From: Prorocentrum cordatum
Lineage: Eukaryota; Sar; Dinophyceae; Prorocentrales; Prorocentraceae
Length of the DNA: 64,000 nucleotides
Reading direction: 5' to 3'
Assembly (NCBI GenBank): GCA_963575745.1
Contig: CAUYUJ010016879.1
Span: 74,501-138,500, forward strand
A program made the position numbers and the translations under genes. Shown piece after piece: positions 8,491-20,251 of this stretch (its first letter is position 1; each line of letters opens with the position of its first letter). The notes beneath the pieces were generated by a model, which was not told the origin of the DNA, made no database searches, and saw only the letters and a list, made by a program, of their open reading frames with translations.

Positions 8491-9355
8491 CTGGCCCCTT
8501 CGCTGGGGGTCACCATGCGTGGGTGAGTGTCCTCTCCCCGGAGCCCTCTCCGAAGGGAGCCACTCGTCGTCTGAACGGGGCCGCGTTGCCTGGGGGGCTG
8601 GCTTGACAAAAGACAGACCACGAGTTGACGTACTTCCAGCGTCTGGCGGTCCCGAGAAGGTTCCAACACGACCCTAGGACGCACGGAGGGCCCCGCAGCG
8701 GCTCGAAAACTGCCGTAAGATGACTGCCCCCCGACAGCTGGCAACAGGCCCGACATCCCACTGGCTACGTGGAGCCAAGCCCCATCCTTTTGCATAACCT
8801 AAGCTGGCTCCGAACGGGAGCAACACTCATATGAGGCTGCCTTGTCGGGGTCCCTGTCGCGAACCCTTGCCCGCTCAAGACGGGGCCCCACCATCCCAGG
8901 AGACCTCCCAGATGCTCTCACAATCGCCTCGTATACCCCTGGCCACCATAGAGCCCCTTACATGTTCTAAGGAACCCCCAAACCGCCTCGTGCACATTCC
9001 CAAGACCTTCAAACCGCTCCTGATACTGCACATAAAAGATACATGTGACAAGTTCGAAAGTACAAACCTTAAGCGAGCACATCACGGTTCGAGCGGACAC
9101 GACAACTACGGCACGCCCCCGAACAGCAACTACAACCTCCTGAGACGGACCCTGGGGGCGCCATACGCCAGAAACCCTGAACAGAAACTGGTTAGTATGC
9201 TTCTCTGACGTGCCTCTGTAGACATCCGACTACACCCAGCGGAGCCACGACCCAGGGGGTCCCAAGACCGCTCTGGAGGGACTCTCCAGAAACCGCCTAC
9301 CGAACCCCTAACCATTTTCAATATTAGCAAGCGTGGACCCCAAACAATGTGTTTC
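8491..9355. other. intron sequence, no recognisable feature
   Basis: Part of the 13.6-kb intron 4. Complex sequence without a repeat array or a convincing exon. One open frame of 176 codons at 8265-8795 (minus) overlaps exon 5 out of frame and shows no domain. Confidence 0.45.
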
Positions 9356-9806
9356 CAGCAAAGTATGGAGTGCACTCTAAGTGGGGAAACCCACGTTGTG
9401 CAATGCATGTGGTGCCATAGATCGTGTGCAAACTATGGTGTGCATCCGACGTTGCGCAACCTAAGGGGTGCAAACCACGTGGTGCAATATGTGCGGTGCA
9501 AGCTATGTGGTGCGAATTCTACGAGGTGCAACCAGCGGACCAGCGTGGTGCACTCTAAATGGTGCAATAAATGCTGTAACAACTATGTGGTGCAACGAAT
9601 GTTGTGCAATATATGTGGTGCGCTCTATGGTTTAAGGTATGCGTGCATGTATGCAGATATGTACGTATGTATGTATGTATGTATGTATGTATGTATGGAT
9701 GGATGGATGGATGGATGGATGGATGGATGGATGGATGGATGGATGGATGGATGTAGATATGTAACTCTGAATAGTTGCACATACGTAGCTATGCAACTAC
9801 ATATGT

Positions 9807-9839
<33 letters not shown>

Positions 9840-10010
9840 CGTAAATGCGGCGCAAACTGCTGGTGCAGTCAATGGTGTGCAATATAGGTTGAGCAAAATG
9901 TGTGGTGCAATGTATGTGGTGCATTCTATGCGGTGATAATGTAGTGCAACGTATGAGGTGCATTCTAGGTGGTACAACCGATGTGGTGCAATTGATTTTA
10001 CCAGCGGGTT
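9356..10010. repeat. GTGGTGCAA minisatellite split by ATGT/ATGG/TA microsatellites
   Basis: Degenerate units of about 18-20 bp containing GTGGTGCAA and CTATGTGGTGCAA run from about 9390 to 9625 and resume at 9850-10000. Between them are (ATGT)n at 9655-9695, (ATGG)n at 9695-9752 and a TA run at about 9808-9832. A related TGGTGCAAG-type series lies at 34.7-34.96 kb. The layout suggests one array split by expansion of the simple repeats. Confidence 0.7.
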
Positions 10011-10606
10011 GACACATCCCATGTCCTTGCAAGCATCCCACCCACCCACCCGCAACGTGGTTTGCAAAGCCCATGCGGCGGCGATTGCGATGAGTGTTTG
10101 GCGTTGGTTGGTGCATCTCTGCGGCCGCGCCGACCCAAGCACGCGCGCGCAGCAGCCACTGAGTTTGGCGCGACCGACGCGGCCGCGGTGGCGCTGACCG
10201 CTGGGCACATCCCAGCGGGCACTTCAACGCGAGTCGGCGACTTGGGGAGGCACGGTATCATGGCAACGCCGGCAGCGGTAGACACGATGATGATAGTAGC
10301 GATGCTGGTGACGATGGTGATAATGACGACGGCGTGGCCAGTGCGGGCGCCGATGCTGATCACGCCGACGACGATGACGGCGTCCTCGCGTCCGTGATGA
10401 AGGCTTTGGAGAGAGTTCGACATGCACGCGCGGCCGACGCGCGAGTGGCCCGTATGGTATTATCTGACACGGATCGTGCCCCCCAGCACGCGCGCAAGGG
10501 CGTGCGAGGGATTTCGGCATGCGGCACCATAGGACCGTTTGGCAAAGTCCATGAACATGTTGAAAAACCTATGGTATTCTTAAGAATTCGCAAGAGCGCG
10601 AGCGCA
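10011..10606. other. intron sequence, no recognisable feature
   Basis: GC-rich, with a short GATGATGA-like degenerate stretch near 10285-10385. No gene or clear repeat seen. Confidence 0.4.
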
Positions 10607-10720
10607 CGTGTGTTCCCCAACCATCCTGTGGTGTTGGGTCTTCGTTTTGGGGAGATGGTCCCCGCGTTCCCTCCCTCCTTCCTTCCCTCATTCCTTCCTT
10701 CCTCCTCCCCTCCTCCCTGC

Positions 10721-11740
10721 ACCGCCCGCATGCGTCACGCACACCCAATTCGGCACACCCCTCACACGTTTCGTGGCCCCATAGGGAGCTTCACCGAAGG
10801 CCCCAGTGCCACCGCCCGTATGCGTCACGCACACCCATGTCGGCACACCCCTCACACGCTTCGTGGCCCCACAGGTCCACCGAAAGCCCCAGTGCCACTG
10901 CCCGCATGCGTCACGCACACCCATGTCGGCACACCCCTCACACTTTTCGTGGCCCCATTGGGAGCTGCACCGAAGGCCCCAGCGCCACCGCCCGCATGCG
11001 TCACGCACACCCAAGTCGGCACACCACTCACACGTTTCGTGGCCCCCTAGGGAGCTCCACCGAAGGCTCCAGCGCCACCGCCCGCATGCTTCACGCACGC
11101 CCGATTCGGCTCTCCTCAAACGTTTTGTAGCCCCATACGGAACTCTACCGAAGGCCCCAGTGCCACCGCCCGCATGCGTCGCGCACGCCCACTGTACACC
11201 CATCACACGCTTCGTGGCCCCATAGGGAGCTCCAACGAAGGCCCCGGTGCCACCGCCCGTATGCGTCACGCACACCCAATTAAGCACACCCCTCACACGT
11301 TTCGTAGCTTCATAGGCAGCTCCACCAAAGGCCAAAAGGCCCCAATGCCACCGCCCGTATGCGTCACGCACACCCATTTCGGCATCCTGCTCACATCCTT
11401 GGTGGCCCCATAAGGAACTCCACCGAAGGCCCCAGTGCCACCGTCCGCATGCGTCACGCACGCCCATTCTGGCACACCCTTCACACGTTTCGTGCCCGCT
11501 GCACAAGGAGCTCCACCGTTTCGCGGCACCATAGGGAGCTCCACCGACAGCCACAATGGCTACGTTCGCATGCGCCCACCGCACCTATTTCGGCACACCT
11601 CTCGTTCGCTTCGTGGCCCCATAGGGAATTCCACTGACAGCCCCAGTGGCTGCTTTCGCATTCGCCCACCAGGCAAATTGTTGTGCACACCTCTCACACG
11701 TTTCGTGGCCCTTTAGGGAGCTCCTCCGAATGCGGTGCAT
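10721..11740 (+). repeat. 90-bp satellite, left arm
   Basis: GCGTCACGCACACCC starts at 10732, 10822, 10909 and 10999 and recurs onward at mostly 90-base spacing; units also carry CGTTTCGTGGCCCCATAGGG and CTCCACCGAAGGCCCCAGTG. Copies diverge toward 11.5-11.7 kb. Because 90 is divisible by three, frames stay open through the array and give spurious long open frames rich in His, Pro and Arg. Confidence 0.9.
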
Positions 11741-11837
11741 ACAACGACGGTACTCACAACTGCGCATGGTTGGGTCCTTCGCCAGGCGCTGAATTGACAA
11801 CTGAAGTTGCGAAACCATGTGTTTTCAGGCTTATACT

Positions 11838-12245
11838 CCCAACAAGCCTTTGGTGTTGGGTCCTTATTTTGGAGAGACGGTCCCCGCGTTTCTCCTCCTC
11901 CCGCTCCCCCCCTCCCTCCTCAATCATCATCGTCATCACCAGTTTCAGCACACCCCTCACACGGTTCGTGGCCCCCACCGAAGGCCCCAGTGCCACCGCC
12001 CACATGCGTCACCCGCACACCCATTTCGGTACACCCCTCACACGTTTCGTGGCCCCACAGGGAGCTCCACCGAAGGCCCCAGTGCCACCGCCCGCATGCG
12101 TCACGCATTCCCATGTTGGCACACCCCTCACACGGTTCGTGGCCCCACAGGGAGCTCCGCCCGCATGCGTCACGAACACCCATTTCGGCACACCTCTCAC
12201 ACGTTTCGTGGCCCCGCAAGGAACTCCAAAGAAGGCCCCAACGCC
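11838..12245 (+). repeat. dispersed core, pyrimidine tract and further 90-bp units
   Basis: TTGGTGTTGGGTCCTTATTT at about 11840 starts a copy of the dispersed core; a T/C-rich tract with a few ATC units follows, then about three to four further 90-bp units in the left-arm orientation (one shortened by loss of the CCACCGAAGG part). Confidence 0.75.
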
Positions 12246-12960
12246 ACCGCAGACCACGACCCATGGCCGAGAAACCGAGAAAACGAGAAAACGAACAAGG
12301 GTCCGAGAAAACAAGACCACGACCCAGGGGCCGAGAAAACAAGAAAACGAGAAAACAAAACCAGCGTCCGAGAACACGAGACCACGACCCAGGGGCCGAG
12401 AACACAAGAAAACGAGAAAACTAACCAGAGACCGAGAAAACTGGACCACGACCCAGGGGCCGAGAAAACAAGAAACGAGAACACGAACCAAGGTCATAGA
12501 AAACGAGACCACGACCCAGGGGCAGAGAACACGAAAAAACGACAAAACGAAGCAGGGTCCGAGAAAGCAAGACCACGACACAGGGGTAGAGAAAACGCGA
12601 AAACTAGAAAACTAAGCCGGGTCCGAGAAAACGAGACCACGACCCAGGGGCCGAGAAAACGAGAAAACGAAACAGGGCACAAGAAAACGAGACCACGAAC
12701 CAGGGGCCGAGAACACAAGAGAACGAGATAACGAACCAGGGCCCGAGAAAACAAGACCACGACCCAGGGGGCGAGAAAACAAGAAAACAAGAAAACGAAC
12801 CAGGGTCAGAGAAAACAAGACCACGACCCAGGGGGCGAGAAAACAAGAAAACAAGAAAACGAACCAGGGTCAGAGAAAACGAGACCACGACCCAGGGGAC
12901 GATAAAACAAGAAAACAAGAAAACTAATCAGGGTCAGAGAAAACCAGACCACGACCCAGA
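12246..12960 (+). repeat. GAGAAAACGAGACCACGACCC minisatellite, array 1
   Basis: Units of about 28 bases (GAGAAAACGAGACCACGACC plus CAGGGGCC) alternate with GAGAAAACGAACCAGGGTCC variants and extra GAGAAAAC octamers. The same family makes the longer array at 18476-20090. The open frames on both strands are artefacts of repetition. Confidence 0.9.
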
Positions 12961-13019
12961 GGAAGATAAAATTAGCCTGACGAAAGATCCAACCGTATGC
13001 AGCTGCGAATGCCGCATTG

Positions 13020-14960
13020 TGGGTACCGCTTTCGATGGAACTCCCTGTGGGGCCACGAACCGCGTAAGGTTTGCCAAAGTGGGTAGCAATCCCCAGATGC
13101 GGCCTGTGCCGCTGGGGCCTTCGGTGGAGCTCCCTGTGGGGCCAAGAACCGTGTGAAAGGTGCGCCAAAATGGGTGGCGGTCCCCGCGTGCGGCCTGTGC
13201 CACTGGGGCCTTCGGTGGAGCTCCCAATGGGGCCACGAACCGTGTGAGGGGTGTGCCGGAATGGGTGGCGGTCCCCGCATGCGGCCTGTGCCACTGGGGC
13301 CTTCGGTGGAGCAACCTGTAGGACCACGAACCGTGTGAGGGGTGTGCCAGAATGGGTGGCGGTGACGCATGCGGACGCACCCACTGGGGCCTTCAGTGGA
13401 GCTCCCTATGGGGCCACGAACCGTGTGAGGGGTGTGCCGTAAAAGGTTGCGGTGCCGCATGCAAACGCACCCACTGGGGCCTTCGGTGGAGCTCCCTGTG
13501 GAGCCACGAACCGTGTGAGGGGTGTGCCGAGTTGGGTGGCGGTGACGCATGAGAACGCACCCACTGAGGCATTCGGTGGAGCTCCTTGTGGAGCCACGAA
13601 CCGTGTGAGGGGTGTGCCGCAATGTGAGGCGGTGACGCATGCGGACGCACCCACTGGGGCCTTCGGTGGAGCTCCCTATGGGGCCACGAACCGTGTGAGG
13701 GGTGTGCCGAATTGGGTGGCGGTGACGCATGCGAACGCAACCACTGGGGTATTCGTTGGAGCTCCCTATGGGGCCACGAACCGCGTGAGAGGCGTGCCGT
13801 AATGGGTGGCGGTGACGCATGCGAACGCACCCACTGGGGCTTTCGTTGGAACTCCCTATGGGACCACGAACCGTGTGAGGGGTGTGCCGAGTTGGGTGGC
13901 GGTGATGCATGCGAAAGCACCCACTGGGGCCTTCGGTGGAGCTCCCTATGGGGCCACGAACCGTGTGAGGGGTGTGCCGAATTGGGTGGCGGTGACGCAT
14001 GCGAACGCAACCACTGGGGTATTCGTTGGAGCTCCCTATGGGGCCACGAACCGCGTGAGAGGCGTGCCGTAATGGGTGGCGGTGACGCATGCGGACGCAC
14101 CCACTGGGGCCTTCGGTGGAGCTCCCTATGGGGACATGAACCGTGTGAGGGGTATGCCAGAATGGGTGGCGGTGACGCATGCGGACGCACCCACTGGCCT
14201 TCAGTGGAACTCCCTATGGGGCCACGAACCGTGTAAGGGGTGTGCCGTAAAAGGTTGCGGTGCCGCATGCAAACGCACCCACTGGGGCCTTCGGTGGAGC
14301 TCCCTGTGGAGCCACGAACCGTGTGAGAGGCGTGCCGAAATGTGTGGCGGTGACGCATGCAACCGCACCCACTGGGGCCTTCGGTGGAGCTCCCTATGGG
14401 GCCACGAACCGTGTGAGGGGTGTGCCGTAATGGGTGGCGGTGCCGTCTGCGAACGCACCCACTGGGGCCTTCAGTGGAGCTCCCTATGGGGCCACGAACC
14501 GTGTGAGGGGTGTGCCGAGTTGGGTGGCGGTGACGCATGCGAACGCACCCACTGGAGCCTTCGGTGGAGCTCCCTATGGGGCCACGAACCGTGTGAGGGG
14601 TGTGCCAAAATGGGTGGCGGTCCCCGCATGCGAACGCAGCCACTGGGGCTTTCGTTGGAGCTCCCTATGGGGCCACGAACCGTGTGAGGGGTGTGCCGTA
14701 ATGGGTGGCGGTGACGCATGCGGACGCACCCACTGGGGCCTTCGGTGGAGCTCCCTATGGGGCCACGAACCGCGTGAGAGGCGTGCCGTAATGGGTGGCG
14801 GTGACGCATGCGAACGCACCCACTGGGGCCTTCGGTGGTGCTCCCTATGGGGCCACGAACCGTGTGAGGGGTGTGCCGCAATGTAAGGCGGTGACGCATG
14901 CGGACGCACCCACTGGGGCCGTCGGTGGAGCTCCCTATGGGGCCACGAACCGTGTGGGGT
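13020..14960 (-). repeat. 90-bp satellite, right arm (inverted)
   Basis: GGTGACGCAT or a close variant begins at 13361, 13451, 13541, 13631, 13721, 13811, 13901, 13991 and 14081, exactly 90 bases apart. The unit is the reverse complement of the left-arm unit. A higher-order period of three units (270 bp) is visible: the variant with CAACCACTGGGGTATTCG at about 13736 recurs at about 14006. Homogeneity is higher than in the left arm, so this arm has been homogenised more recently. Confidence 0.92.
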
Positions 14961-14967
14961 GTGCCGG

Positions 14968-14969
14968 AC

Positions 14970-15038
<69 letters not shown>

Positions 15039-15060
15039 CGATGATGATGGTGACTGTGAT
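14968..15060. repeat. (GAT)n microsatellite
   Basis: A nearly pure GAT/ATG trinucleotide run at 14968-15040, degenerating to 15075, at the end of the right satellite arm. Confidence 0.95.
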
Positions 15061-15171
15061 GCTGATGATGGGGATGCTGATGATGGGGAGAGGGAGGGGG
15101 CCAGCGGGAGGACGCAGGCGCTGTCTGTTCAAAACGAGGACCCAACAACACAGGATGGTTGGGAACAAAAG

Positions 15172-15890
15172 AATTATCCCGGCAAAGCAACCTAACAGCG
15201 ATATGTAGAAGCATAACCCGGAGAAGCAATTAAGGAACCCCCCGGCGTTATCATTAGCACCGCGCCGTAATTAAATAATTATTTGGGGGGGTTTTCGCCG
15301 AGCGATATTATTAGCACCGCGCACATGGAAGGAAAATAAATAATTCCAGCGCCCCGCCTCGGGTGGCATCCCAATTAGAATTGTAATGAAAATAAGAATA
15401 CGAATACGAATAAGGAAAAACTGAGAAAAGCTAAGGAAAAGCTTAGAAAAGCTAAGAAAAAGCTGAGAAAAGCTGAGGAAAGCTAAGGAAAGGCTAAGAC
15501 AAGCTAAGAAAAAGCTGAGAAAAGCTCAGGAAAAGATCAAGAAAAGCTGAAAAAAGCGAAGGAAAGCTAAGGAAAAGCTGAGAAAAGCTAAGGACAACTA
15601 ATGAAAAGCTAAGGAAAACTATTGAAAAGCTAGGGAAAAGCTAAGGAAAACTAAGGAAAACTTAAGAAAAGCTGAGGAAAACTAAGGAAAAGCTAAGGAA
15701 AAGCTAAGGACAACTAAGGAAAAGCTAAGGAGAACTTGTGACCCTCGCAGTGACCCTCGCAGAGTACCCCCAAGGCCTGAGTATGGAGGAAGTCCAAGGC
15801 GGGAGCCTTGTCTGTGAGCGCGTCCTCCTCCGTGTCCTCCTCCTCCTCTTCCTCCTCCTCCTCCTCCTCCTTCTCTTCCTCCAGCCCCCA
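15172..15890 (+). repeat. AAAAGCTAAGG short-period array
   Basis: From about 15395 to 15735 the plus strand is made of AAAAGCTAAGG/AAAAGCTGAG units of about 11-12 bases. At 15172-15214 it starts with a 43-base block (ATTATCCCGGCAAAGCAACC onward) that is repeated at about 17370-17413, which ties this region to the duplication that follows. 15825-15880 is TCC-rich. Confidence 0.8.
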
Positions 15891-16264
15891 TTTTTCTAAT
15901 GAGATTTCTATTGCAACCCCTTTGGAAAAATTATTTTTTTCGGCCGTCGTAGGAGGTGGTCCATCCCAGGGTATCGCCCCCGCCCCGCACCGCGGCGTTA
16001 TCTTAGCACCTGGCAGGACCAAAATAAATCCCCGAGCCAGAGTAGGAGTGGATCAGTGTACATGGTTACGGCACCGAACAGCGAGGGTCGAGCACTGGAA
16101 AGACGCGTGGCCACTGAAGCTCTCTGACTCCTCCGCATGCGTTTCCTCATTCTTTTCAGGAGGGTGTACCCCCTCCTGGTGCCAGGATAACGCTTCCGGG
16201 TGCCGGGTGCGTTATCTTTTCACCGGAGAGGGGGGGGGGGTCCTTAATCGCTTATCCGGGCTAT
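15891..16264. other. intron sequence, no recognisable feature
   Basis: Complex sequence with a G-run near 16230-16240; no exon or repeat unit recognised. Confidence 0.4.
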
Positions 16265-18475
16265 CTGAAAGCATTCCCCTTAAGATTCAGATGAAAATCC
16301 AGTTGTAGAATTCTGCTGTTCTCGCAGTCGTAGTCGCATTCGCGATGACAGTCGCAGCGGCAACGGCAGTCGCAGTCACAGCCTCAGCCTCAGCCTGCCT
16401 CAGCCTCAGCCTCAGCCTGCCTCAGCCTCAGCCTGCCTCAGCCTCAGCCTCAGCCTGCTTCAGCCTCAGCCTCAGTCTGCCTTCAGCCTCGGCCTCAGCC
16501 TCAGCCTGCCTCAGCCTCAGCCTGCATCAGCCTCAGCCTCAGCCTCAGCCTGCCTCAGCATCAGCCTGCTCAGCCTCAGCCTCAGCCTGCCTCAGCCTCA
16601 GCCTCAGTCTGCTTCAGCCTCAGCCTCAGTCTGCCTTCAGCCTCGGCCTCAGCCTCAGCCTGCCTCAGCCTCAGCCTGCCTCGGCCGCAGCATCAGCCTG
16701 CCTCAGCATTCAAAATGTGGCCCAGGAATGGAGTTCTGGGAACTAGAAGAACACGAAGTGGCCTACAGTTGGCTCCGGGCATTCAAAATCATGCCCGGAA
16801 TGGAGTTCTGGGAACTCGAAGAGCACGAAGTGGCCTACAGTTGGCTCCGGGCATCCAAAATGTGGCCCGGGAATGGAGTTCTGGGAAATCGAAGAGCACG
16901 AAGTGGCCTACAGTTGGCTCCGGGCATCCAAAATGTGGCCCGGGAATGGAGTTCTGGGAACTCGAAGAGCACGAAGTGGCCTACAGTTGGCTCCGGCCAC
17001 TCAAAATGTAGCCCGGGAATGGAGTTCTGGGAGGTCGAAGAGCACGAAGTGTGTGACTGTTGACGAAAAACGAGCCTCGCTCTGTTCCCGGTTCTCCAGA
17101 AAGTGGCCCGGGAATGGAGTTCTGGGAGGTCGAAGAGCACGAAGTGTGTGACTGTTGACGAAAAACGAGCCCGGCTCTGTTCCCGGTTCTCCAGAAAGTG
17201 GCCCGGGAATGGAGTTCTGGGAGGTCGAAGAGCACGAAGTGTGTGACTGTTGGCGAAAAACGATTCCCGGTTCTCCTCCCCATTACCCGCCCAGACCCCC
17301 CTGAGGAGTCCAGATGCTCTCTTTTGACCCTACTACAAACCTACCAGCAAACGCTGTTAGGTAAAAAAAGATTATCCCGGCAAAGCAACCTAACAGCGAT
17401 ATGTAGAAGCATGTCTGACAGCATTCCCCTTAAGATTCAGATGAAAATCCAGTTGTAGAATTCTGCTGTTCTCGCAGTCGTAGTCGCATTCGCGATGACA
17501 GTCGCAGCGGCAACGGCAGTCGCAGTCACAGCCTCAGCCTCAGCCTGCCTCAGCCTCAGCCTCAGCCTGCCTCAGCCTCAGCCTGCTTCAGCCTCAGCCT
17601 CAGTCTGCCTTCAGCCTCGGCCTCAGCCTCAGCCTGCCTCAGCCTCAGCCTGCATCAGCCTCAGCCTCAGCCTCAGCCTGCCTCAGCATCAGCCTGCCTC
17701 AGCCTCAGCCTCAGCCTGCCTCAGCCTCAGCCTCAGTCTGCTTCAGCCTCAGCCTCAGTCTGCCTTCAGCCTCGGCCTCAGCCTCAGCCTGCCTCAGCCT
17801 CAGCCTGCCTCGGCCGCAGCATCAGCCTGCCTCAGCATTCAAAATGTGGCCCAGGAATGGAGTTCTGGGAACTAGAAGAACACGAAGTGGCCTACAGTTG
17901 GCTCCGGGCATTCAAAATCATGCCCAATTTCTGGGAACTTGAAGAGCACGAAGTGGCCTACAGTTGGCTCCGGGCATCCAAAATGTGGCCCGGGAATGGA
18001 GTTCTGGGAAATCGAAGAGCACGAAGTGGCCTACAGTTGGCTCCGGGCATCCAAAATGTGGCCCGGGAATGGAGTTCTGGGAACTCGAAGAGCACGAAGT
18101 GGACTACAGTTGGCTCCGGGCACTCAAAATGTGGCCCGGGAATGGAGTTCTGGGAGGTCGAAGAGCACGAAGTGTGTGACTGTTGACGAAAAACTCCGGG
18201 TTCTCCAGAAAGTGGCCCGGGAATTGAGTTCTGGGAGGTCGAAGAGCACGAAGTGTGTGACTGTTGACGAAAAACGAGCCCGGCTCTGTTCCCGGTTCTC
18301 CAGAATGTGTCCCGGGAATGGAGTTCTGGGAGGTCGAAGAGCACGAAGTGTGTGACTGTTGGCGAAAAACGATTCCCGGTTCTCCTCCCCGGCACCCGCC
18401 CAGACCCCCCTGAGGAGTCCAGATGCTTTCTTTTGACCCTACTAGAAACCTATCAGCAAACGCTGTTAGGTAAAA
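16265..18475 (+). repeat. 1.15-kb tandem duplication with nested (CAGCCT)n and 73/95-bp units
   Basis: The segment beginning CTGAAAGCATTCCCCTTAAG at 16265 recurs at about 17415, an offset of 1,150 bases. Each copy has three parts: a block ending TTCGCGATGACAGTCGCAGC; a (CAGCCT)n-type array (16380-16715 and 17530-17850); and minisatellite units of 73 bp, then 95 bp, containing GAATGGAGTTCTGGGA (starts at 16726, 16798, 16871, 16944, 17017, 17112, 17207). Both copies end with CAGCAAACGCTGTTAGGTAA. The Ser/Leu/Pro/Gln open frames are artefacts. Confidence 0.9.
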
Positions 18476-20090
18476 ACGAATCAGGGTCAGAGAAAACGAG
18501 GCCACGACCCAGGGGCCGAGAAAACGAGAAAAAGAGAAAACGAGAACGCGAACCAGGGTCCGAGAAAACGAGAGGGGCCGAGAAAACCAGAAGGGCCGAG
18601 AAAACGAGAAAACGCGAAAACGAACCAGGGCCCGAGAAAACCAGAAAACGAGACCACGACCCAGGGGCCGAGAAACCAAAAAACGAGACCACGAACCAGG
18701 TCCGAGAAAACGAGACCACGACCCAGGGGCAAAGAAAACGAGAAAACGAGAACGCGAACCAGGAGGAAACGAGACCACGACCCATAGGTCGAGAAAACAA
18801 GGAATCGAGAAAACGAACCAGGGTCAGAGAAAACAAAACCACAATCCAGGGGCCGAGAAAACGATAAAACGAGAAACCGAACTAGGGTCAGAGAAAACAA
18901 AAACACGACCCAGGGGCAGAGAAAACGAGAAAACGAGAACACAAAACCATGGTCCGAGAAAACCAGACCACGAACCAGGGGCAGAGAAAACAATAAAACG
19001 TGAAAACGAACCAGAAGCCAAGAAAACGAGACCACGACCCAGGGGCAGAGAACACGAAAAAAGAGAAAACAAACCAGCGTCCGAGGAAAAATGAGACCAC
19101 GACCCAGGGGCCGAGAAAACACGAAAACGAGACCACGAACCAGGGCCCGAGAAAACAACACAAAAACCCACAAGCCGAGAAAACGAGAAAACGAGACAAC
19201 GAACCAGGGTCCGAGAAAACAAGACCACGACCAAGGGGCCGAGAACACGAGAAAACCATCCAAAGTCCGAGCAAACGAGACCACGACCCAAGGGCACAGA
19301 AAACGCGAAAACGAACCAGGGCCCGAGACAACACGACCACGAACCAGGGGCCGAGAAAACGAGAAAAACGATGAAAGGAATCAGGGTCCAAGAAAACGAG
19401 ACTACGAACCAGGGGCCGAGAAAACAAGATATCGAGAAAACGAACCAGGGCCCAAGAAAACGAGACCACGACCCAGGGGCCGAGAAAACAAAGAACGAGA
19501 AAACGAACCAGGCCCCGAGAAAACGAGACCACGACCCAGGGGCCGAGGGAACGAGAAAACGCGAAAACGACCCACGACCGAGGGGCCGACAAAACGAGAA
19601 AACGCGAAAACGAATCACGGCCCGACGAAACGTCACGACCAAGGGCCGAGATCAGCAGAAAACGCTTGGTTCGAGAAAACGAGACCACGACCCAGGAGCC
19701 GAGAAAACGAGAAAACGCAGCAGGGTCAGAGAAAACGAGACCACCAACCGGGGGCCGAGACAACGAGAAAACGGGAATACGAACCAGCGTCCGAGAAAAC
19801 GAAACCACGACACAGGGGTCGAGAAAACGCGAAAACAAGAAAACTAAGCAGGGTCCGAGAAAACGAGACCACGACCCAGGGGCCGAGAAAACGAGAAAAC
19901 GAGAACACGAACCAGGGTCAGAGAAAACGAGACCGAGACCCAGGGGCCGAAAACACGAGAAAACAAGAAAACGAACCAGGAGCCGAGAAAACGAGAAAAC
20001 GACAAAAGGAATCAGGGCCCGAGAAAACGAGACTACGAACCAGGGGCCGCGAAAACAAGAAAAGAAGAAAACGACCCAGGGGCCGACGTT
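18476..20090 (+). repeat. GAGAAAACGAGACCACGACCC minisatellite, array 2
   Basis: A longer array of the same family as at 12.25-12.96 kb, about 1.6 kb, starting directly at the end of the 1.15-kb duplication. The unit is again about 28 bases with octamer insertions. Strand composition is strongly purine-biased (A and G rich on the plus strand). Confidence 0.92.
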
Positions 20091-20250
20091 ATTCTCCAAG
20101 GCGTTCTCTAGCGCTGCGGTGCGCACCTGTCTGCAAAGGAAGGCGGGGGGCGTAGCTTGAAGCCGCCCCCCCCCTGTGTCCAGAGCAAAAAACGAAGGAA
20201 GGGGGGTTACCTTCCGAAGCCCCCCCCTTTAAAAGGGAAGCCCGGGCTCA
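20091..20250. repeat. G-run/C-run hairpin unit
   Basis: GGAAGGGGGGTTACCTTCCG followed by a C-run: a self-complementary purine/pyrimidine block. Similar units lie at 20655-20810. Confidence 0.5.
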
Positions 20251-20251
20251 C

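Larger units (their letters stand above)
10607..15170. repeat. large inverted composite of 90-bp satellites
   Basis: The composite is bounded by inverted copies of the CCATCCTGTGGTGTTGGG core (plus strand at about 10616-10672, minus strand at 15168-15121). Left arm: 90-bp satellite in one orientation (10.72-11.74 and 11.94-12.24 kb). Centre: the 28-bp-type GAGAAAACGAGACC array (12.25-12.96 kb). Right arm: the 90-bp satellite in the opposite orientation (13.02-14.96 kb). A third core copy lies at about 11839 between the left blocks. It could fold into a kilobase-scale hairpin. Confidence 0.75.

Noticed and set aside
10334-14690. Many long open frames on both strands (up to 416 codons)
   Set aside because: They follow the 90-bp satellite, whose length is a multiple of three, so frames stay open in several phases; the residues repeat every 30 positions and no domain appears.
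10721-14960. Regular direct repeats resembling a CRISPR array
   Set aside because: Units are contiguous 90-bp satellites with no unique spacers, and the sequence is eukaryotic.
16345-17875. Ser/Leu/Pro/Gln-rich frames that resemble a structural repeat protein
   Set aside because: They follow the CAGCCT array in a duplicated satellite block with no start context or neighbours supporting a gene.
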